This document shows positions 9,005 to 18,341 of a stretch of DNA of 64,000 bases, piece after piece. Made by a program: the position numbers and the translations under genes. The notes under the pieces were generated by a model, which saw only the letters and a program-made list of their open reading frames with translations, had not been told where the DNA came from and did no database searches. Numbering within the stretch: the first letter of the stretch is position 1; each line of letters starts with the position of its first letter. This stretch comes from Metarhizobium sp964253915 (GTDB lineage Bacteria > Pseudomonadota > Alphaproteobacteria > Rhizobiales > Rhizobiaceae). The DNA lies in the NCBI RefSeq assembly GCF_964253915.1, contig NZ_CAXUSG020000010.1, forward strand, positions 62,001-126,000. Direction: 5' to 3'.

Positions 9005-9343
9005 TCAGGTCGCGGGATTGGCCGGCTTCTGCTTGGTCTTGCGGATGTTGTGCGCCTTGAGAACGCGCTGCTTCAGGACGTTGGACGCCTTGAAGGTCAT
9101 CACCCGGCGCGGCGAAATCGGAACTTCCTCGCCGGTCTTCGGATTGCGGCCGATACGCTCGTTCTTGTCACGAACCTGGAACGTGGCGAAAGAGGAGAGC
9201 TTGACGGTTTCACCCCGCACGATGGCGTTGCAAATCTCATCGATGACGGTCTCGACGAGTTCTGCCGATTCCGTTCGCGAAAGCCCGACTTTCCGGAAAA
9301 CCGATTCCGCCAGATCCGCACGCGTCACTGTCTTCCCCGCCAT
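9005..9343 (-). CDS. ihfA: Integration host factor subunit alpha
   Basis: A 112-residue HU/IHF-fold protein. It begins TVTRADLAESVFRKVGLSRT, has the dimer core ELVETVIDEICNAI, then GETVKLSSFATFQVRDK and the DNA-intercalating beta-arm tip RIGRNPKTGEEVPI; the arm Pro sits in R-N-P. With IHF-beta it bends DNA at promoters, recombination and replication sites. A lysine/proline-rich tail (KTKQKPANPAT) extends past the E. coli length, common in rhizobia. It is the third gene of a leftward plsX-fabH-ihfA run, 105 bases after fabH. Confidence 0.95.
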   Translation of the reverse strand: MAGKTVTRADLAESVFRKVGLSRTESAELVETVIDEICNAIVRGETVKLSSFATFQVRDKNERIGRNPKTGEEVPISPRRVMTFKASNVLKQRVLKAHNIRKTKQKPANPAT

Positions 9344-9448
9344 GAGTTCCCGCCCATTATCTCAAATGAATTTGAAAGCCGGCAGAGAGTATTGCCCTTG
9401 GCCCGAGCGGTCAAGCTCTTGTTAGGTGGTGATTTTTTCGACTCACCA

Positions 9449-10420
9449 CTACCAGCGCAACAGCACGGCACCCCAGGTAAAGCCGCCGCCCATGGCCTCC
9501 AGCATCACCAGGTCGCCCTTCTTGATGCGTCCGTCGCCGGCAGCCACGGCCAAGGCCAGCGGAATGGACGCCGCCGAGGTGTTGCCATGCTGATCGACGG
9601 TGACGACGACCTTCTCCAGCGGAATACCGAGCTTCTTTGCCGAACCGTCGATGATCCGGCGATTCGCCTGGTGCGGCACCAGCCAGTCGAGATCGTCCGG
9701 CCCAGTGCCGGTCGCCTGGAAGGCGGCGTCGATCACATCGGTGATCATGCCGACGGCATGTTTGAAGACCTCTCGGCCTTCCATGCGCAGGTGGCCGACT
9801 GTGCCTGTGGTGGAAGGACCACCGTCGACGAACAGCTTGTCGCGGTGCGCGCCATCGGACCGCAGGTGCGAGGTCAGCACGCCGCGATCGGCAATGACGC
9901 CCTCGCCTTCGGCTGCTTCCAGCACAAGCGCGCCGGCACCGTCGCCGAACAGCACGCAGGTGGTGCGGTCAGTCCAGTCGAGAATGCGCGAAAAGGTTTC
10001 GGCACCGATGACGAGAACACGTTTCGCCAGGCCGCCGCGCAGATAGGCGTCCGCCGTGGTCACGGCATAAACGAAGCCGGTACAGACGGCCTGCACGTCG
10101 AAGGCGAAGCCGTGATGCATGCCGAGGCGGTTCTGGATGTTGACCGCGGTTGCCGGAAAGGTGTTGTCCGGTGTCGAGGTGGCGACGATGATCATGTCGA
10201 TATCGGCAGGCGTCAGCCCGGCATTGTCGAGCGCGGCGCGCGCGGCCTGTTCACCGAGAGAAGCGGTCGTCTCGCCTTCGCCGGCGATGTAACGCTGGCG
10301 GATGCCGGTGCGCTGGACGATCCATTCATCCGATGTCTCGACCATGCCCTCCATATCGCGATTGGTGACCACCCGCTTCGGAAGCGCTGCCCCGAAACCG
10401 CGAACCACTGAACGGATCAT
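9449..10420 (-). CDS. fabH: Beta-ketoacyl-ACP synthase III
   Basis: A 323-residue KAS III enzyme that condenses acetyl-CoA with malonyl-ACP to start type II fatty-acid synthesis in the cytoplasm. The thiolase-fold catalytic triad is visible: Cys in AVCTGFVYAV, His in LVPHQANRRI and Asn in DQHGNTSAASIPLAL. The acyl-CoA loop VVRGFGAALPKRVVTN opens the protein. The ATG at 10420 is chosen over an in-frame upstream start because it begins at the conserved MIRSVV and lies 19 bases after the plsX stop. Confidence 0.97.
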   Translation of the reverse strand: MIRSVVRGFGAALPKRVVTNRDMEGMVETSDEWIVQRTGIRQRYIAGEGETTASLGEQAARAALDNAGLTPADIDMIIVATSTPDNTFPATAVNIQNRLGMHHGFAFDVQAVCTGFVYAVTTADAYLRGGLAKRVLVIGAETFSRILDWTDRTTCVLFGDGAGALVLEAAEGEGVIADRGVLTSHLRSDGAHRDKLFVDGGPSTTGTVGHLRMEGREVFKHAVGMITDVIDAAFQATGTGPDDLDWLVPHQANRRIIDGSAKKLGIPLEKVVVTVDQHGNTSAASIPLALAVAAGDGRIKKGDLVMLEAMGGGFTWGAVLLRW

Positions 10421-10439
10421 TCTTGTCTTACCCCGCCAT

Positions 10440-11486
10440 TCATGCTGCTTCCGGCCCGGCAGGGGGCAAGCGCCTTGCATGGTATTTTTTCAAATCGTTT
10501 TGTATTTTTTCGGTGAGCCCGTTGCGCACCATGTCGTAGCCCACATCCACGGCCGCCGCAAATCCTTCGGCATCCGTGCCGCCATGGCTCTTGATGACGA
10601 TGCCGTTCAAACCCAGGAAGACGCCGCCATTGACCTTGCGCGGATCGAGCTTTTCACGTAGCCGGTCGAAAGCGCTGCGGGCAAGCAGGTAGCCGATACG
10701 CGACAGGAGCGTCCGCGACATGGCGTTGCGCAACAGTTCGGCGATCTGCCGCGCCGTGCCTTCGGCGGCCTTGAGCGCGATGTTGCCGGTAAAACCTTCT
10801 GTGACGACGACGTCAACCGTGCCCTTGCCGAGATCGTCGCCTTCGACGAAACCGTAATATTCGATGGTACCGAGGTTGGACTCGCGCAGCATGCGCGCCG
10901 CTTCCTTGACCTCTTCGAGGCCCTTGACCTCCTCGACACCGACATTGAGCAGGCCGACCGTCGGACGTTCGATTTCGAACAATGCCCGCGCCATGGCGCC
11001 GCCCATCAGGGCGAAATCGAGAAGCTGCTGCGAATCGGCGCCGATCGTGGCGCCGATGTCGAGCACAACGCTTTCGCCCTTCAGTGTCGGCCAGATGCCG
11101 GCGATGGCCGGCCTTTCGATATTGGCCATGGTGCGCAAGCAGAACTTCGCCATCGCCATCAACGCGCCGGTATTGCCGGCGGACACGGCGACATCGGCCT
11201 CGCCCGTCTTCACCGCCTCGATCGCCCGCCACATCGACGAGTGGTAGCGGCCGCGGCGCAGGGCCTGGCTCGGCTTCTCATCCATCGCAACAGCGACTTC
11301 ACAGTGATGGAAGACCGATTTTTCCTTGAGCTTGGGGTATTTGGCCAGGATAGGCAGGCACTGCGATTCGATACCGAACAGAATGAAATTGACATCAGGA
11401 TGCCGGTCCAGCGCCTTGGCGGCACCGGGGATGACGACATCAGGACCGAAGTCGCCACCCATGACGTCAAGAGAAATTTTGATCAC
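10440..11486 (-). CDS. plsX: Phosphate acyltransferase PlsX
   Basis: A 348-residue PlsX that makes acyl-phosphate from acyl-ACP for the PlsY step of phospholipid synthesis. It opens ISLDVMGGDFGPDVVIPGA, with LRRGRYHSSMWRAIEAVK, SAGNTGALMAMAK and the late DVVVTEGFTGNIALKAAEG typical of the family. The start is a GTG at 11486. It leads the plsX-fabH pair, coupling phospholipid and fatty-acid initiation, as in many bacteria. Confidence 0.96.
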   Translation of the reverse strand: MIKISLDVMGGDFGPDVVIPGAAKALDRHPDVNFILFGIESQCLPILAKYPKLKEKSVFHHCEVAVAMDEKPSQALRRGRYHSSMWRAIEAVKTGEADVAVSAGNTGALMAMAKFCLRTMANIERPAIAGIWPTLKGESVVLDIGATIGADSQQLLDFALMGGAMARALFEIERPTVGLLNVGVEEVKGLEEVKEAARMLRESNLGTIEYYGFVEGDDLGKGTVDVVVTEGFTGNIALKAAEGTARQIAELLRNAMSRTLLSRIGYLLARSAFDRLREKLDPRKVNGGVFLGLNGIVIKSHGGTDAEGFAAAVDVGYDMVRNGLTEKIQNDLKKYHARRLPPAGPEAA

Positions 11487-11583
11487 GCGTTCCTGATCCT
11501 TCCGTTTCGCCGAGTGGCAAAAGTTCGGCCAAATTACCTGTTTTGCGGCTGCTTACAACTCTATTATGTCAAAAGCTCAACGC

Positions 11584-12144
11584 CTATTCGCCCTTTTTCC
11601 AGTCCTTGAGCGCGGCAAACGGGTTGGGCCGAACGTCTTTTTCGGCGCTGTCTTCGATATGTCCGGAGAAGGCTATTCCAGGCTTTCGGGGATAGGGATC
11701 GATCGCCATCGCGGCAAATTCCGTGACGACGGCGCCGGCATCGATTGTGTCGCCGGTGAACATTTCCGGCATGTCGGGACCATCGGGATCGAGCACCATC
11801 TCGCCGCGCTCGTCGGTAACGATGCGCGCCAGCTTCGAGCCTTCCGGCACGAAGATCTGATCGACCGGCTCATCGATTGCCGACTCGACGGGATCGAGCG
11901 TGACGACGCAGGACTGGGTCAGGCGCGCATGGACGCGGCCCCTGATCCGCACGCCGTCTTTCTTCCATTTGCCGATCTGCAGTTCCGCCGTCAGCGCCTC
12001 GACGGACACGACATTCCAAAGCCTTGCGAGGCCGACGCGCTCTGCGGCATCCGCCTCCAGATTGACGGTGACGGGATTGGCGGAGATATGGCCCACCTTG
12101 ACGTCATAGGAGAACGGAACCTCGTCCTTCACAGGCTTTTTCAT
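11584..12144 (-). CDS. DUF177 (YceD-like) protein
   Basis: A 186-residue protein of the DUF177/YceD family, which in E. coli relatives is linked to 23S rRNA and ribosome large-subunit biogenesis. Seen here: a VRIRGRVHARLTQSCVVTLD segment with a single Cys, the acidic PVDQIFVPEGS region, and a C-terminal NPFAALKDWKKG, the usual family ending. It lies immediately downstream of the cytochrome chaperone gene (4-base overlap) and 97 bases before plsX, mirroring the yceD-plsX neighbourhood elsewhere, but rpmF is absent between them. Confidence 0.88.
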   Translation of the reverse strand: MKKPVKDEVPFSYDVKVGHISANPVTVNLEADAAERVGLARLWNVVSVEALTAELQIGKWKKDGVRIRGRVHARLTQSCVVTLDPVESAIDEPVDQIFVPEGSKLARIVTDERGEMVLDPDGPDMPEMFTGDTIDAGAVVTEFAAMAIDPYPRKPGIAFSGHIEDSAEKDVRPNPFAALKDWKKGE

Positions 12145-12692
12145 GAGCGTTGCTCCACGGCGGGGATGGGAAAGAGAGCGGAGCCGGTGGCAATGTCGTT
12201 TTCCGGCACCGTGGCGAGTGCCGCTTCGGCTTCGAGCGCCCAGCCGGCCAGCCGCACCATGGGAGAAGCCGCCTCGCCGGCCTGAGGATACACGTTGCGC
12301 GACAGGGCCGCGGCCAGTGCTGCAGCATCACCGGAATCCAGCGCCGCGGCATAGGATTCCAGCCGACCGTAAAACATGCCGGCGAGCTTCTTCATGCGCT
12401 TGGGCACGCTGGTATCGCCGATGCCCAGTTCACGGATCGAATAGTCGATATCCTGGAAGAAGGCGTCAACGATTTCCTGGGCGATCTCCTGACCGCTGGT
12501 CTCGGATGCCCGTGTGCGGCGGAAATAGAGGATCAGCACCAGCGACAGCATCTCGAAACGGCCCATGACAGTGTCGGGCACGTCGAAATCGAGATAGAAG
12601 ACCGGCTCGCGCGCGACGGAGGTCAGTGTTGCATACTGCCGATCGACGATCGAGCGATTGTGATTTCTTTTGCGAAAAAGACCGAAAATCAT
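12141..12692 (-). CDS. Ubiquinol-cytochrome c chaperone family protein
   Basis: A 183-residue protein of the CBP3/ubiquinol-cytochrome c chaperone family (PF03981). It begins MIFGLFRKRNHNRSIVDRQY, with FYLDFDVPDTVMGRFEMLSL, a helical FFQDIDYSIRELGIGDTSVP and KMKKLAGMFYGRLESY pattern as in the family. In mitochondria CBP3 helps cytochrome b assembly in complex III; the alphaproteobacterial role is presumed similar. The start ATG at 12692 sits at the conserved N-terminus; a longer in-frame reading to 12863 lacks family similarity. It overlaps the DUF177 start by 4 bases. Confidence 0.88.
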   Translation of the reverse strand: MIFGLFRKRNHNRSIVDRQYATLTSVAREPVFYLDFDVPDTVMGRFEMLSLVLILYFRRTRASETSGQEIAQEIVDAFFQDIDYSIRELGIGDTSVPKRMKKLAGMFYGRLESYAAALDSGDAAALAAALSRNVYPQAGEAASPMVRLAGWALEAEAALATVPENDIATGSALFPIPAVEQRS

Positions 12693-12954
12693 CAAAAATC
12701 CCAGAATAGATCCACGCGATAACCGGTTCGGCGCTCCGGCTTGTTGCATGATTGCCAAAGCTGGTTTACCGAAGCAGGCACGAATTGCAATGCCGTTTGT
12801 GCAGGGTTCCCTGCCGTCGGGAAGCTCTTCCGGCGGTTCGCCAAGACCTGTCGTCACATTCATGCCAGCCGGACGTCACCGTCCTTGAAAGGCCACAATG
12901 AGTGTGCAGCAGGTCTAGAGCCAAATGGGGCGTATGTGTGGTTAAGTGGGGAAG

Positions 12955-13461
12955 ATGTCGTTGAGGACACGGTATTTCAAGTCTGAGATCAAATTTGTCA
13001 GCAGTGCCGCCCTCGCCCTGATGCTCGCAACCGGGACATTGACCGGATGCGCCTCGACGGGCGAAGTGCTGAACAACGGCTACATCGTCGATGAACAGTC
13101 CCTGGCACTCGCCCCGGTCGGCGCAAGCCGGGAGCAGGTGCTCCTGTCGCTGGGTTCGCCCTCGACGACGGCGACCTTCGATGGCGAGGTTTTCTATTAC
13201 ATCTCGCAGAAGCGCACCCGTCCGGTCGCCTTCATGAAGCCGAAGCTGGTGGATCAGAGCGTGCTCGCCATCTATTTCGACAAGGACGGCGTGGTGACGC
13301 AGCGTTCCAACTATACGCTCCAGGACGGCAAGGTCTTCGACACGATCTCGCGCACGACGCCAACGGGCGGCAAGGACCTCACCTTCCTGCAGCAGTTGCT
13401 TTCGGGCGGCAGCGCCGCGAACCTGGCGAAGGGCATGATCGGCGGCCAGCCGCAGCAGTAA
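12955..13461 (+). CDS. bamE: Outer-membrane assembly lipoprotein, BamE/OmlA family
   Basis: A 168-residue lipoprotein with a signal sequence and lipobox L-T-G-C (Cys32), then the SmpA/OmlA fold: GYIVDEQSLALAPVGASREQ, VLLSLGSPSTT and EVFYYISQKRT. BamE is the small lipoprotein of the BAM machine that inserts outer-membrane barrels. The tail beyond about residue 130 (DLTFLQQLLSGGSAANLAKG) is longer than E. coli BamE, as usual in alphaproteobacteria. It is divergent from the chaperone-DUF177-plsX set. ATG 12955 is chosen over GTG 12946 because GGGGAAG spaces well to it. Confidence 0.9.
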   Translation: MSLRTRYFKSEIKFVSSAALALMLATGTLTGCASTGEVLNNGYIVDEQSLALAPVGASREQVLLSLGSPSTTATFDGEVFYYISQKRTRPVAFMKPKLVDQSVLAIYFDKDGVVTQRSNYTLQDGKVFDTISRTTPTGGKDLTFLQQLLSGGSAANLAKGMIGGQPQQ

Positions 13462-13478
13462 CGGCAGGCATTGACATC

Positions 13479-13517
13479 AAAAACCCCGCGGGATGGACAA
13501 TCCCGCGGGGTTTTTCT
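13479..13517. terminator. Bidirectional terminator between bamE and hppA
   Basis: Perfect 14-bp arms AAAACCCCGCGGGA (13480-13493) and TCCCGCGGGGTTTT (13501-13514) around a 7-base loop, with A/T runs on both sides. It serves the convergent bamE and hppA genes. Confidence 0.93.
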
Positions 13518-13537
13518 TTGTCAACAAACGCTGTGTA

Positions 13538-15673
13538 TCAGGCCAGGACGGCGAGAAGCAGCAACGCCACGATGTTGGTGATCTTGATCGCCGGGTTGAC
13601 GGCGGGACCCGCCGTATCCTTGTAAGGATCGCCGACGGTATCGCCGGTCACCGAAGCCTTATGCGCCTCGGAACCCTTCAGGTGGCGAACGCCGTCCTTG
13701 TCGACGAAGCCATCCTCGAAGCTCTTCTTTGCGTTGTCCCAGGCACCACCGCCCGAGGTCATCGAGATCGCCACGAACAGGCCGTTGATAATGACGCCGA
13801 GCAGCGAGGCACCCAGCGCCGCGAAGGCCGAGGCCTTGGAGCCGGAGATGACCAGCACGCCGAAATAGACGATGATCGGCGCCAGCACCGGCAAGAGCGA
13901 CGGAATGATCATTTCCTTGATCGCCGCCTTGGTAAGCAGGTCGACGGCCTTGCCGTAATCCGGCTTCTCGGTTCCCTGCATGATGCCGGGCTTTTCGCGG
14001 AACTGGCGGCGTACTTCCTCGACGATGGAACTCGCCGCACGGCCAACGGCCGTCATGGCGATACCGCCGAAGAGGTAAGGCACCAGACCGCCGAACAGCA
14101 GACCGGCGACGACATACGGGTTCGACAAGTCGAAGGAAATCGTACCGACATCGGCGAAGTACGGATACTTGTCGCCGTTCGATGCGAAATACTGCAGGTC
14201 GTTGGCATAAGCAGCAAAGAGCACGAGGGCGCCGAGACCGGCGGAACCGATCGCATAACCCTTGGTGACGGCCTTGGTGGTGTTGCCGACGGCGTCGAGC
14301 GCATCGGTGGATTTGCGCACTTCCGGCGGCAGATGCGACATTTCGGCGATACCGCCGGCATTGTCGGTGACCGGGCCGAAGGCGTCGAGCGCCACGATCA
14401 TGCCGGCGATGCCGAGCATGGCGGTAACGGCGATGCCGGTGCCGAACAGGCCACCGAGCTGATAGGTGGCGATGATGCCGCCAACGATGACAATCGCCGG
14501 CAGCGCCGTCGATTCCAGCGACACGGCCAGGCCCTGGATGACGTTGGTGCCGTGACCGGTCACCGATGCCTGGGCGATGGAATTCACCGGGCGCTTGTTG
14601 GTGCCGGTGTAATATTCAGTGATCACCACGATCAACGCCGTCACCACCAGGCCGACAAGGCCGCAGATGAACAGATTGGTGCCGGTGATGTCCTTGCCGG
14701 CAACGGTGCCGATCGAACCCCAGCCGATGCTGAGCTGAGTCGCGACCGCAAGTCCGGCGATAGACAGCACGCCTGTGACGATCAGGCCCTTGTAGAGCGC
14801 GCCCATGATCGAGCCGTTGGAGCCGAGCTTGACGAAGAAAGTGCCGACGATCGAGGTGATGATGCAGGCGCCGCAAATGACGAGCGGATAGATCATCGCC
14901 GAATCGAGCACCGGCGCGCCGGCGAAGAAGATGGCGGCGAGCACCATGGTGGCGACCACCGAAACCGCATAGGTTTCGAACAGGTCGGCGGCCATGCCGG
15001 CGCAATCGCCCACGTTGTCGCCGACGTTATCGGCAATGGTGGCCGGGTTGCGCGGGTCGTCCTCGGGAATGCCGGCTTCGACCTTGCCGACGAGGTCGCC
15101 GCCGACGTCAGCACCCTTGGTGAAGATGCCGCCGCCGAGACGGGCGAAGATCGAGATCAGCGAAGCGCCGAAGCCGAGGGCGACCAGCGCGTCGATGACT
15201 TCGCGCGAGCCGCTGGCATGACCGAGCAGGCCGGTCAGGATGTAGAAGTAGATCGAGACGCCGAGAAGTGCCAAGCCCGCGACCAGAAGGCCGGTGATGG
15301 CGCCGGACTTGAAGGCGATGTCGAGGCCCGCGGAAAGGCTGTGCGAGGCGGCCTGGGCAGTGCGCACGTTGGCGCGCACGGACACGTGCATGCCAATAAA
15401 GCCTGCGGCACCGGAAAGAATGGCACCGATCAGGAAACCAATGGCGGCTTCGCCCGAAAGCAAAAGCCATGTCGCTATGAATACAACGATACCAACAATC
15501 GCAATCGTCTTATACTGGCGTGTAAGATAGGCCTGAGCCCCTTCGCGTATGTAGCCGGCAATCTCTTGCATGCGGCTGTTCCCCTGGTCGGCGGCAAGCA
15601 CCGACTGGGTCGCCCAGATGGCATAAACCACCGAAAGCAAACCGCATGCGATAACGCCAAATAAAATGGTCAT
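13538..15673 (-). CDS. hppA: K+-independent H+-translocating pyrophosphatase
   Basis: A 711-residue polytopic (about 16 helices) membrane pyrophosphatase that couples PPi hydrolysis to proton export. The PPi/Mg site motifs DVGGDLVGKVEAG (residues 189-201) and DNVGDNVGDCAG (215-226) are intact, with the second acidic cluster DAFGPVTDNAGGIAEM (430-445). Residue 467 is Lys in GNTTKA; K+-dependent enzymes carry Ala there, so this should be the K+-independent proton-pumping class. Rhizobial HppA is known from acidocalcisome-like granules, linking it to the ppk/ppx genes in this window. Alone, terminated at 13479-13517. Confidence 0.97.
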   Translation of the reverse strand: MTILFGVIACGLLSVVYAIWATQSVLAADQGNSRMQEIAGYIREGAQAYLTRQYKTIAIVGIVVFIATWLLLSGEAAIGFLIGAILSGAAGFIGMHVSVRANVRTAQAASHSLSAGLDIAFKSGAITGLLVAGLALLGVSIYFYILTGLLGHASGSREVIDALVALGFGASLISIFARLGGGIFTKGADVGGDLVGKVEAGIPEDDPRNPATIADNVGDNVGDCAGMAADLFETYAVSVVATMVLAAIFFAGAPVLDSAMIYPLVICGACIITSIVGTFFVKLGSNGSIMGALYKGLIVTGVLSIAGLAVATQLSIGWGSIGTVAGKDITGTNLFICGLVGLVVTALIVVITEYYTGTNKRPVNSIAQASVTGHGTNVIQGLAVSLESTALPAIVIVGGIIATYQLGGLFGTGIAVTAMLGIAGMIVALDAFGPVTDNAGGIAEMSHLPPEVRKSTDALDAVGNTTKAVTKGYAIGSAGLGALVLFAAYANDLQYFASNGDKYPYFADVGTISFDLSNPYVVAGLLFGGLVPYLFGGIAMTAVGRAASSIVEEVRRQFREKPGIMQGTEKPDYGKAVDLLTKAAIKEMIIPSLLPVLAPIIVYFGVLVISGSKASAFAALGASLLGVIINGLFVAISMTSGGGAWDNAKKSFEDGFVDKDGVRHLKGSEAHKASVTGDTVGDPYKDTAGPAVNPAIKITNIVALLLLAVLA

Positions 15674-15882
15674 TTCGCTTTATCCTCTCCCAATATGCCG
15701 GGCTCACTCCCTCCCGGCAGCCTCGCAGGCAGACCCCACGCTCCTCTTTCATGGCCGGTCCCCACGTGGAGGCGAGATTGCGTGCAGGATGTCGTGGCGT
15801 CAAGCCCCGGCTTTTTACGCTGTGCATAAGGAAAGGAAGGCCGGAGACATGGCATTAAACTATGACATGTCGCGGCAGGAAA

Positions 15883-17115
15883 TCAGCGGCTTGCGCGGGA
15901 GCGTGACCGCAGAAGCAGGGCAACCAGCAGCAGGCAGAAAATCGTCACCGGCCAGATGACGAGGTTCATCACCGACCACCCAAAGGCCGAGAAAACCTTG
16001 CCGGATGCGAAGGATGACAGCGCCACCGTGCCAAACAGGATGATGTCGTGGAAGCCCTGCACCTTGTCGGCTTCCTCGGGGCGGTAGCTCGATGCGACGA
16101 TGGCCGTCGAACCGATGAAGCCGAAATTCCAGCCGATGCCAAGCAGGATCAACGCCCCCCAGAAATTCCAGAGTTCGATGCCGGCATGGGCGACGATGGC
16201 GCAGCCCATGAGAATCACCAGGCCGGCCGCCACGACCTTTTCGCTGCCGAAGCGCGAAATAAGCATGCCAGTGAAGAAGCTCGGCGCATACATGGCCAGC
16301 ACGTGCCACTGGATGCCGAGCGTGGCGAGATCGGAGGAAAAACCGCAACCGATGACCATGGCGAGCGGCGCGCCGGTCATCATGAAGGTCATCAGCGCAT
16401 AGGTGGAGATGCCGCAGACCATGCCCGTGGCGAAACGTTGCGTCATGACGATTTCGGACAGCGGCCGCGTCGGCACCGTCGAGGCAGCGGCGGACGCTTT
16501 CTGGTCTGGCAGTTTCAGGAAGGCAAAGATGCACAGGGCGACGAGGCAAAGCGGGATCAATGCCATGAACGAGCCGGCAAAGGTCACCGGGCTGAAGATA
16601 TCCTTGGCCCAGATCGCCAGCTGCGGCCCCAGCACGGCAGAGACGATGCCGCCGGCAAGGATCCACGAGATCGCCCGCGGCTTGTAGAAACCCGGCGAGG
16701 CATCGGCAGCGGCAAAGCGGATCTTTTGGGCAAACCCGGCCGAGATGCCGATCAGCGCCAGGCTGACGGCAAACATCCAGAAATCCGAGCGAAACAAGGA
16801 GATGGCCGCCATCGCGCTGCCGAACGCGCCGACGACGGAGCCCAGCATGAAGCTCATCTTCCGGCCGATCCGCTGCGACAGAAGCGCAATGAGCACGGCA
16901 CCGGCGGCGACGCCGATGTTGAAGCCGGTCAAGGGAGCGGTGGCGAGTGACTTGTCCTCGCCGAGCAGCTGGTAGCCCACCAGGCCGCCGACGGCAAAGC
17001 TCACCGGCGGCGCACCGCCGAGCACCGCCTGGGCGGCGGTGAGGATGAAAACGTTGCGTTTGGCGGAAGATAGCTGCCGCTGGGGATCTGCGGCTGCCTC
17101 GGTCTCGATCGTCAT
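15883..17115 (-). CDS. Major facilitator superfamily transporter (YbfB-like)
   Basis: A 410-residue MFS carrier with 12 hydrophobic segments. The loop 2-3 motif appears as LSQRIGRKMSFMLGSVVGA, and a central cytoplasmic loop LPDQKASAAASTVPTRPLSE separates the halves. A matching RFGSEKVVAAGLV lies in the second half. The N-terminus is short and polar. Substrate cannot be inferred. It is monocistronic between hppA and nusB. A competing open frame on the same strand (15860-17140) is rejected because it reads as an arginine/histidine-rich shadow. Confidence 0.87.
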   Translation of the reverse strand: MTIETEAAADPQRQLSSAKRNVFILTAAQAVLGGAPPVSFAVGGLVGYQLLGEDKSLATAPLTGFNIGVAAGAVLIALLSQRIGRKMSFMLGSVVGAFGSAMAAISLFRSDFWMFAVSLALIGISAGFAQKIRFAAADASPGFYKPRAISWILAGGIVSAVLGPQLAIWAKDIFSPVTFAGSFMALIPLCLVALCIFAFLKLPDQKASAAASTVPTRPLSEIVMTQRFATGMVCGISTYALMTFMMTGAPLAMVIGCGFSSDLATLGIQWHVLAMYAPSFFTGMLISRFGSEKVVAAGLVILMGCAIVAHAGIELWNFWGALILLGIGWNFGFIGSTAIVASSYRPEEADKVQGFHDIILFGTVALSSFASGKVFSAFGWSVMNLVIWPVTIFCLLLVALLLRSRSRASR

Positions 17116-17220
17116 GGCGGCGTTTCCTCCCCCGCTTCACGTCACAGTGGATGCGGGCGGCGATCTTTCACCGTCCACAAGCCTCGGCTTGAGATGGGAA
17201 GCGAGGGCGTGAGACCGCCC

Positions 17221-17709
17221 TCAGTCCTTCTTCTTCTGGTCGCCGCGTATCTGCTTGGCGATACGGTCGAGGACGGCATTGACGAGCTTGGGCTCGTCTT
17301 CGGAGAAGAATGCCTGGGCAATCTCGACATATTCGGTGACGATCACCGCGACGGGAACGTCCTTGCGCTCGATGATTTCGAAGACGCCGGCGCGCAGGAT
17401 GGCGCGCACGGTGCTGTCCATGCGCGACAATGCCCAGTCGTCCTGCAGCGCCGAGCCGATCAGCGGATCGAGCTTCGTCTGGTCGCGCACGACACCGGCA
17501 ACGATCGAACGGAACCAGCCGGCATCGGCCTTCAGATAGGTCTCGCCGTCCACTTCCTGGCCGAGGCGATGGACTTCATATTCCGCCACCACCTCGAGGA
17601 CGCCGGCACCGCCGATGTCCATCTGGTAAAGCGCCTGCACAGCCGCAAGGCGGGCTGCGCCGCGCTGATTGGCGGTCTTTACGGGTTGTCCGGGTTCCTG
17701 CTTGCTCAT
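17221..17709 (-). CDS. nusB: Transcription antitermination factor NusB
   Basis: A 162-residue all-helical NusB. KTANQRGAARLAAVQALYQM is the N-terminal RNA-binding arginine helix, and LDPLIGSALQDDWALSRMDS, VRAILRAGVFEI and PVAVIVTEYVEIAQAFFSED are the standard core. With NusE (S10) it binds boxA of rRNA leaders to prevent premature termination. It overlaps ribH by 4 bases, the classic ribH-nusB arrangement. Confidence 0.96.
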   Translation of the reverse strand: MSKQEPGQPVKTANQRGAARLAAVQALYQMDIGGAGVLEVVAEYEVHRLGQEVDGETYLKADAGWFRSIVAGVVRDQTKLDPLIGSALQDDWALSRMDSTVRAILRAGVFEIIERKDVPVAVIVTEYVEIAQAFFSEDEPKLVNAVLDRIAKQIRGDQKKKD

Positions 17710-18164
17710 TGCTCGCCACCGAATTTCTGCCGGAGAGCGACCATGGTCAGCGCCGCGCGTGCGGCAAAACCGCCATTGTCCTTTTCCGAACGGCGCACGC
17801 GCGCCCAGGCCTGGTCGGCATTCTCGACGGTCTGGATGCCGTTGCCGATCGCCAGGGATTCGCTGACGGCAAGGTCCATCAGGGCGCGGGCCGACTCGTT
17901 GGCGACGATGTCGAAATGATAGGTCTCGCCACGGATAATCATGCCGAGAGCGATGAAACCGTCGTAAATCGTGCCGCCGTCATCGGCAGCGTCGAGCGCC
18001 ATGGCGATTGCCGGCGGAATTTCGAGGGCGCCGGGAACCGTGACGATGTCATAGGTCGCACCGGCTTCGTCCAGCGCGAATTTCGCGCCTTCGAGCAGGG
18101 CGTCGGCCATGTCACCATAAAAACGGGCTTCGACGATCAGAAGATGGGGGTTTGAGCTGGACAT
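17706..18164 (-). CDS. ribH: 6,7-dimethyl-8-ribityllumazine synthase
   Basis: A 152-residue lumazine synthase, the penultimate riboflavin enzyme, joining 5-amino-6-ribitylaminouracil with 3,4-dihydroxybutanone phosphate. The opening LLIVEARFYGDMADALLEGA, VPGALEIPPAIAMAL, the phosphate-binding GMIIRGETYHFD and the catalytic His in that motif are visible. It usually assembles as a pentamer or 60-mer. It is followed with overlap by nusB. Its pathway partners ribD and ribE lie 1.2 kb away on the same strand, separated by two genes of opposite orientation. Confidence 0.96.
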   Translation of the reverse strand: MSSSNPHLLIVEARFYGDMADALLEGAKFALDEAGATYDIVTVPGALEIPPAIAMALDAADDGGTIYDGFIALGMIIRGETYHFDIVANESARALMDLAVSESLAIGNGIQTVENADQAWARVRRSEKDNGGFAARAALTMVALRQKFGGEQ

Positions 18165-18341
18165 GCGTCACCTGATTGTGCGGGGGGCGCGATGCGCCCG
18201 ACATAGGCGGGTCAAACCACGGAGCATAGCGCTTTGCAAGCATTTTCGCTGCAGGACCCCGATTTCCGGCGTTGTATCGGCAGACGGAAAGCTTGCCGTC
18301 ATGCTAGTTTTTCAGGACAACAAAAGGGGAATCACGCGCCT

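Noticed and set aside
13493..15664. A 723-codon open frame on the + strand
   Set aside because: It is antisense to hppA; its product is rich in Arg, Gly, His, Asp and Gln without domains, the usual mirror of a GC-rich membrane-protein gene.
15860..17140. A 426-codon leftward frame over the MFS gene
   Set aside because: Reads as Arg/His/Cys-rich shadow; the MFS reading 15883-17115 has helices and motifs.
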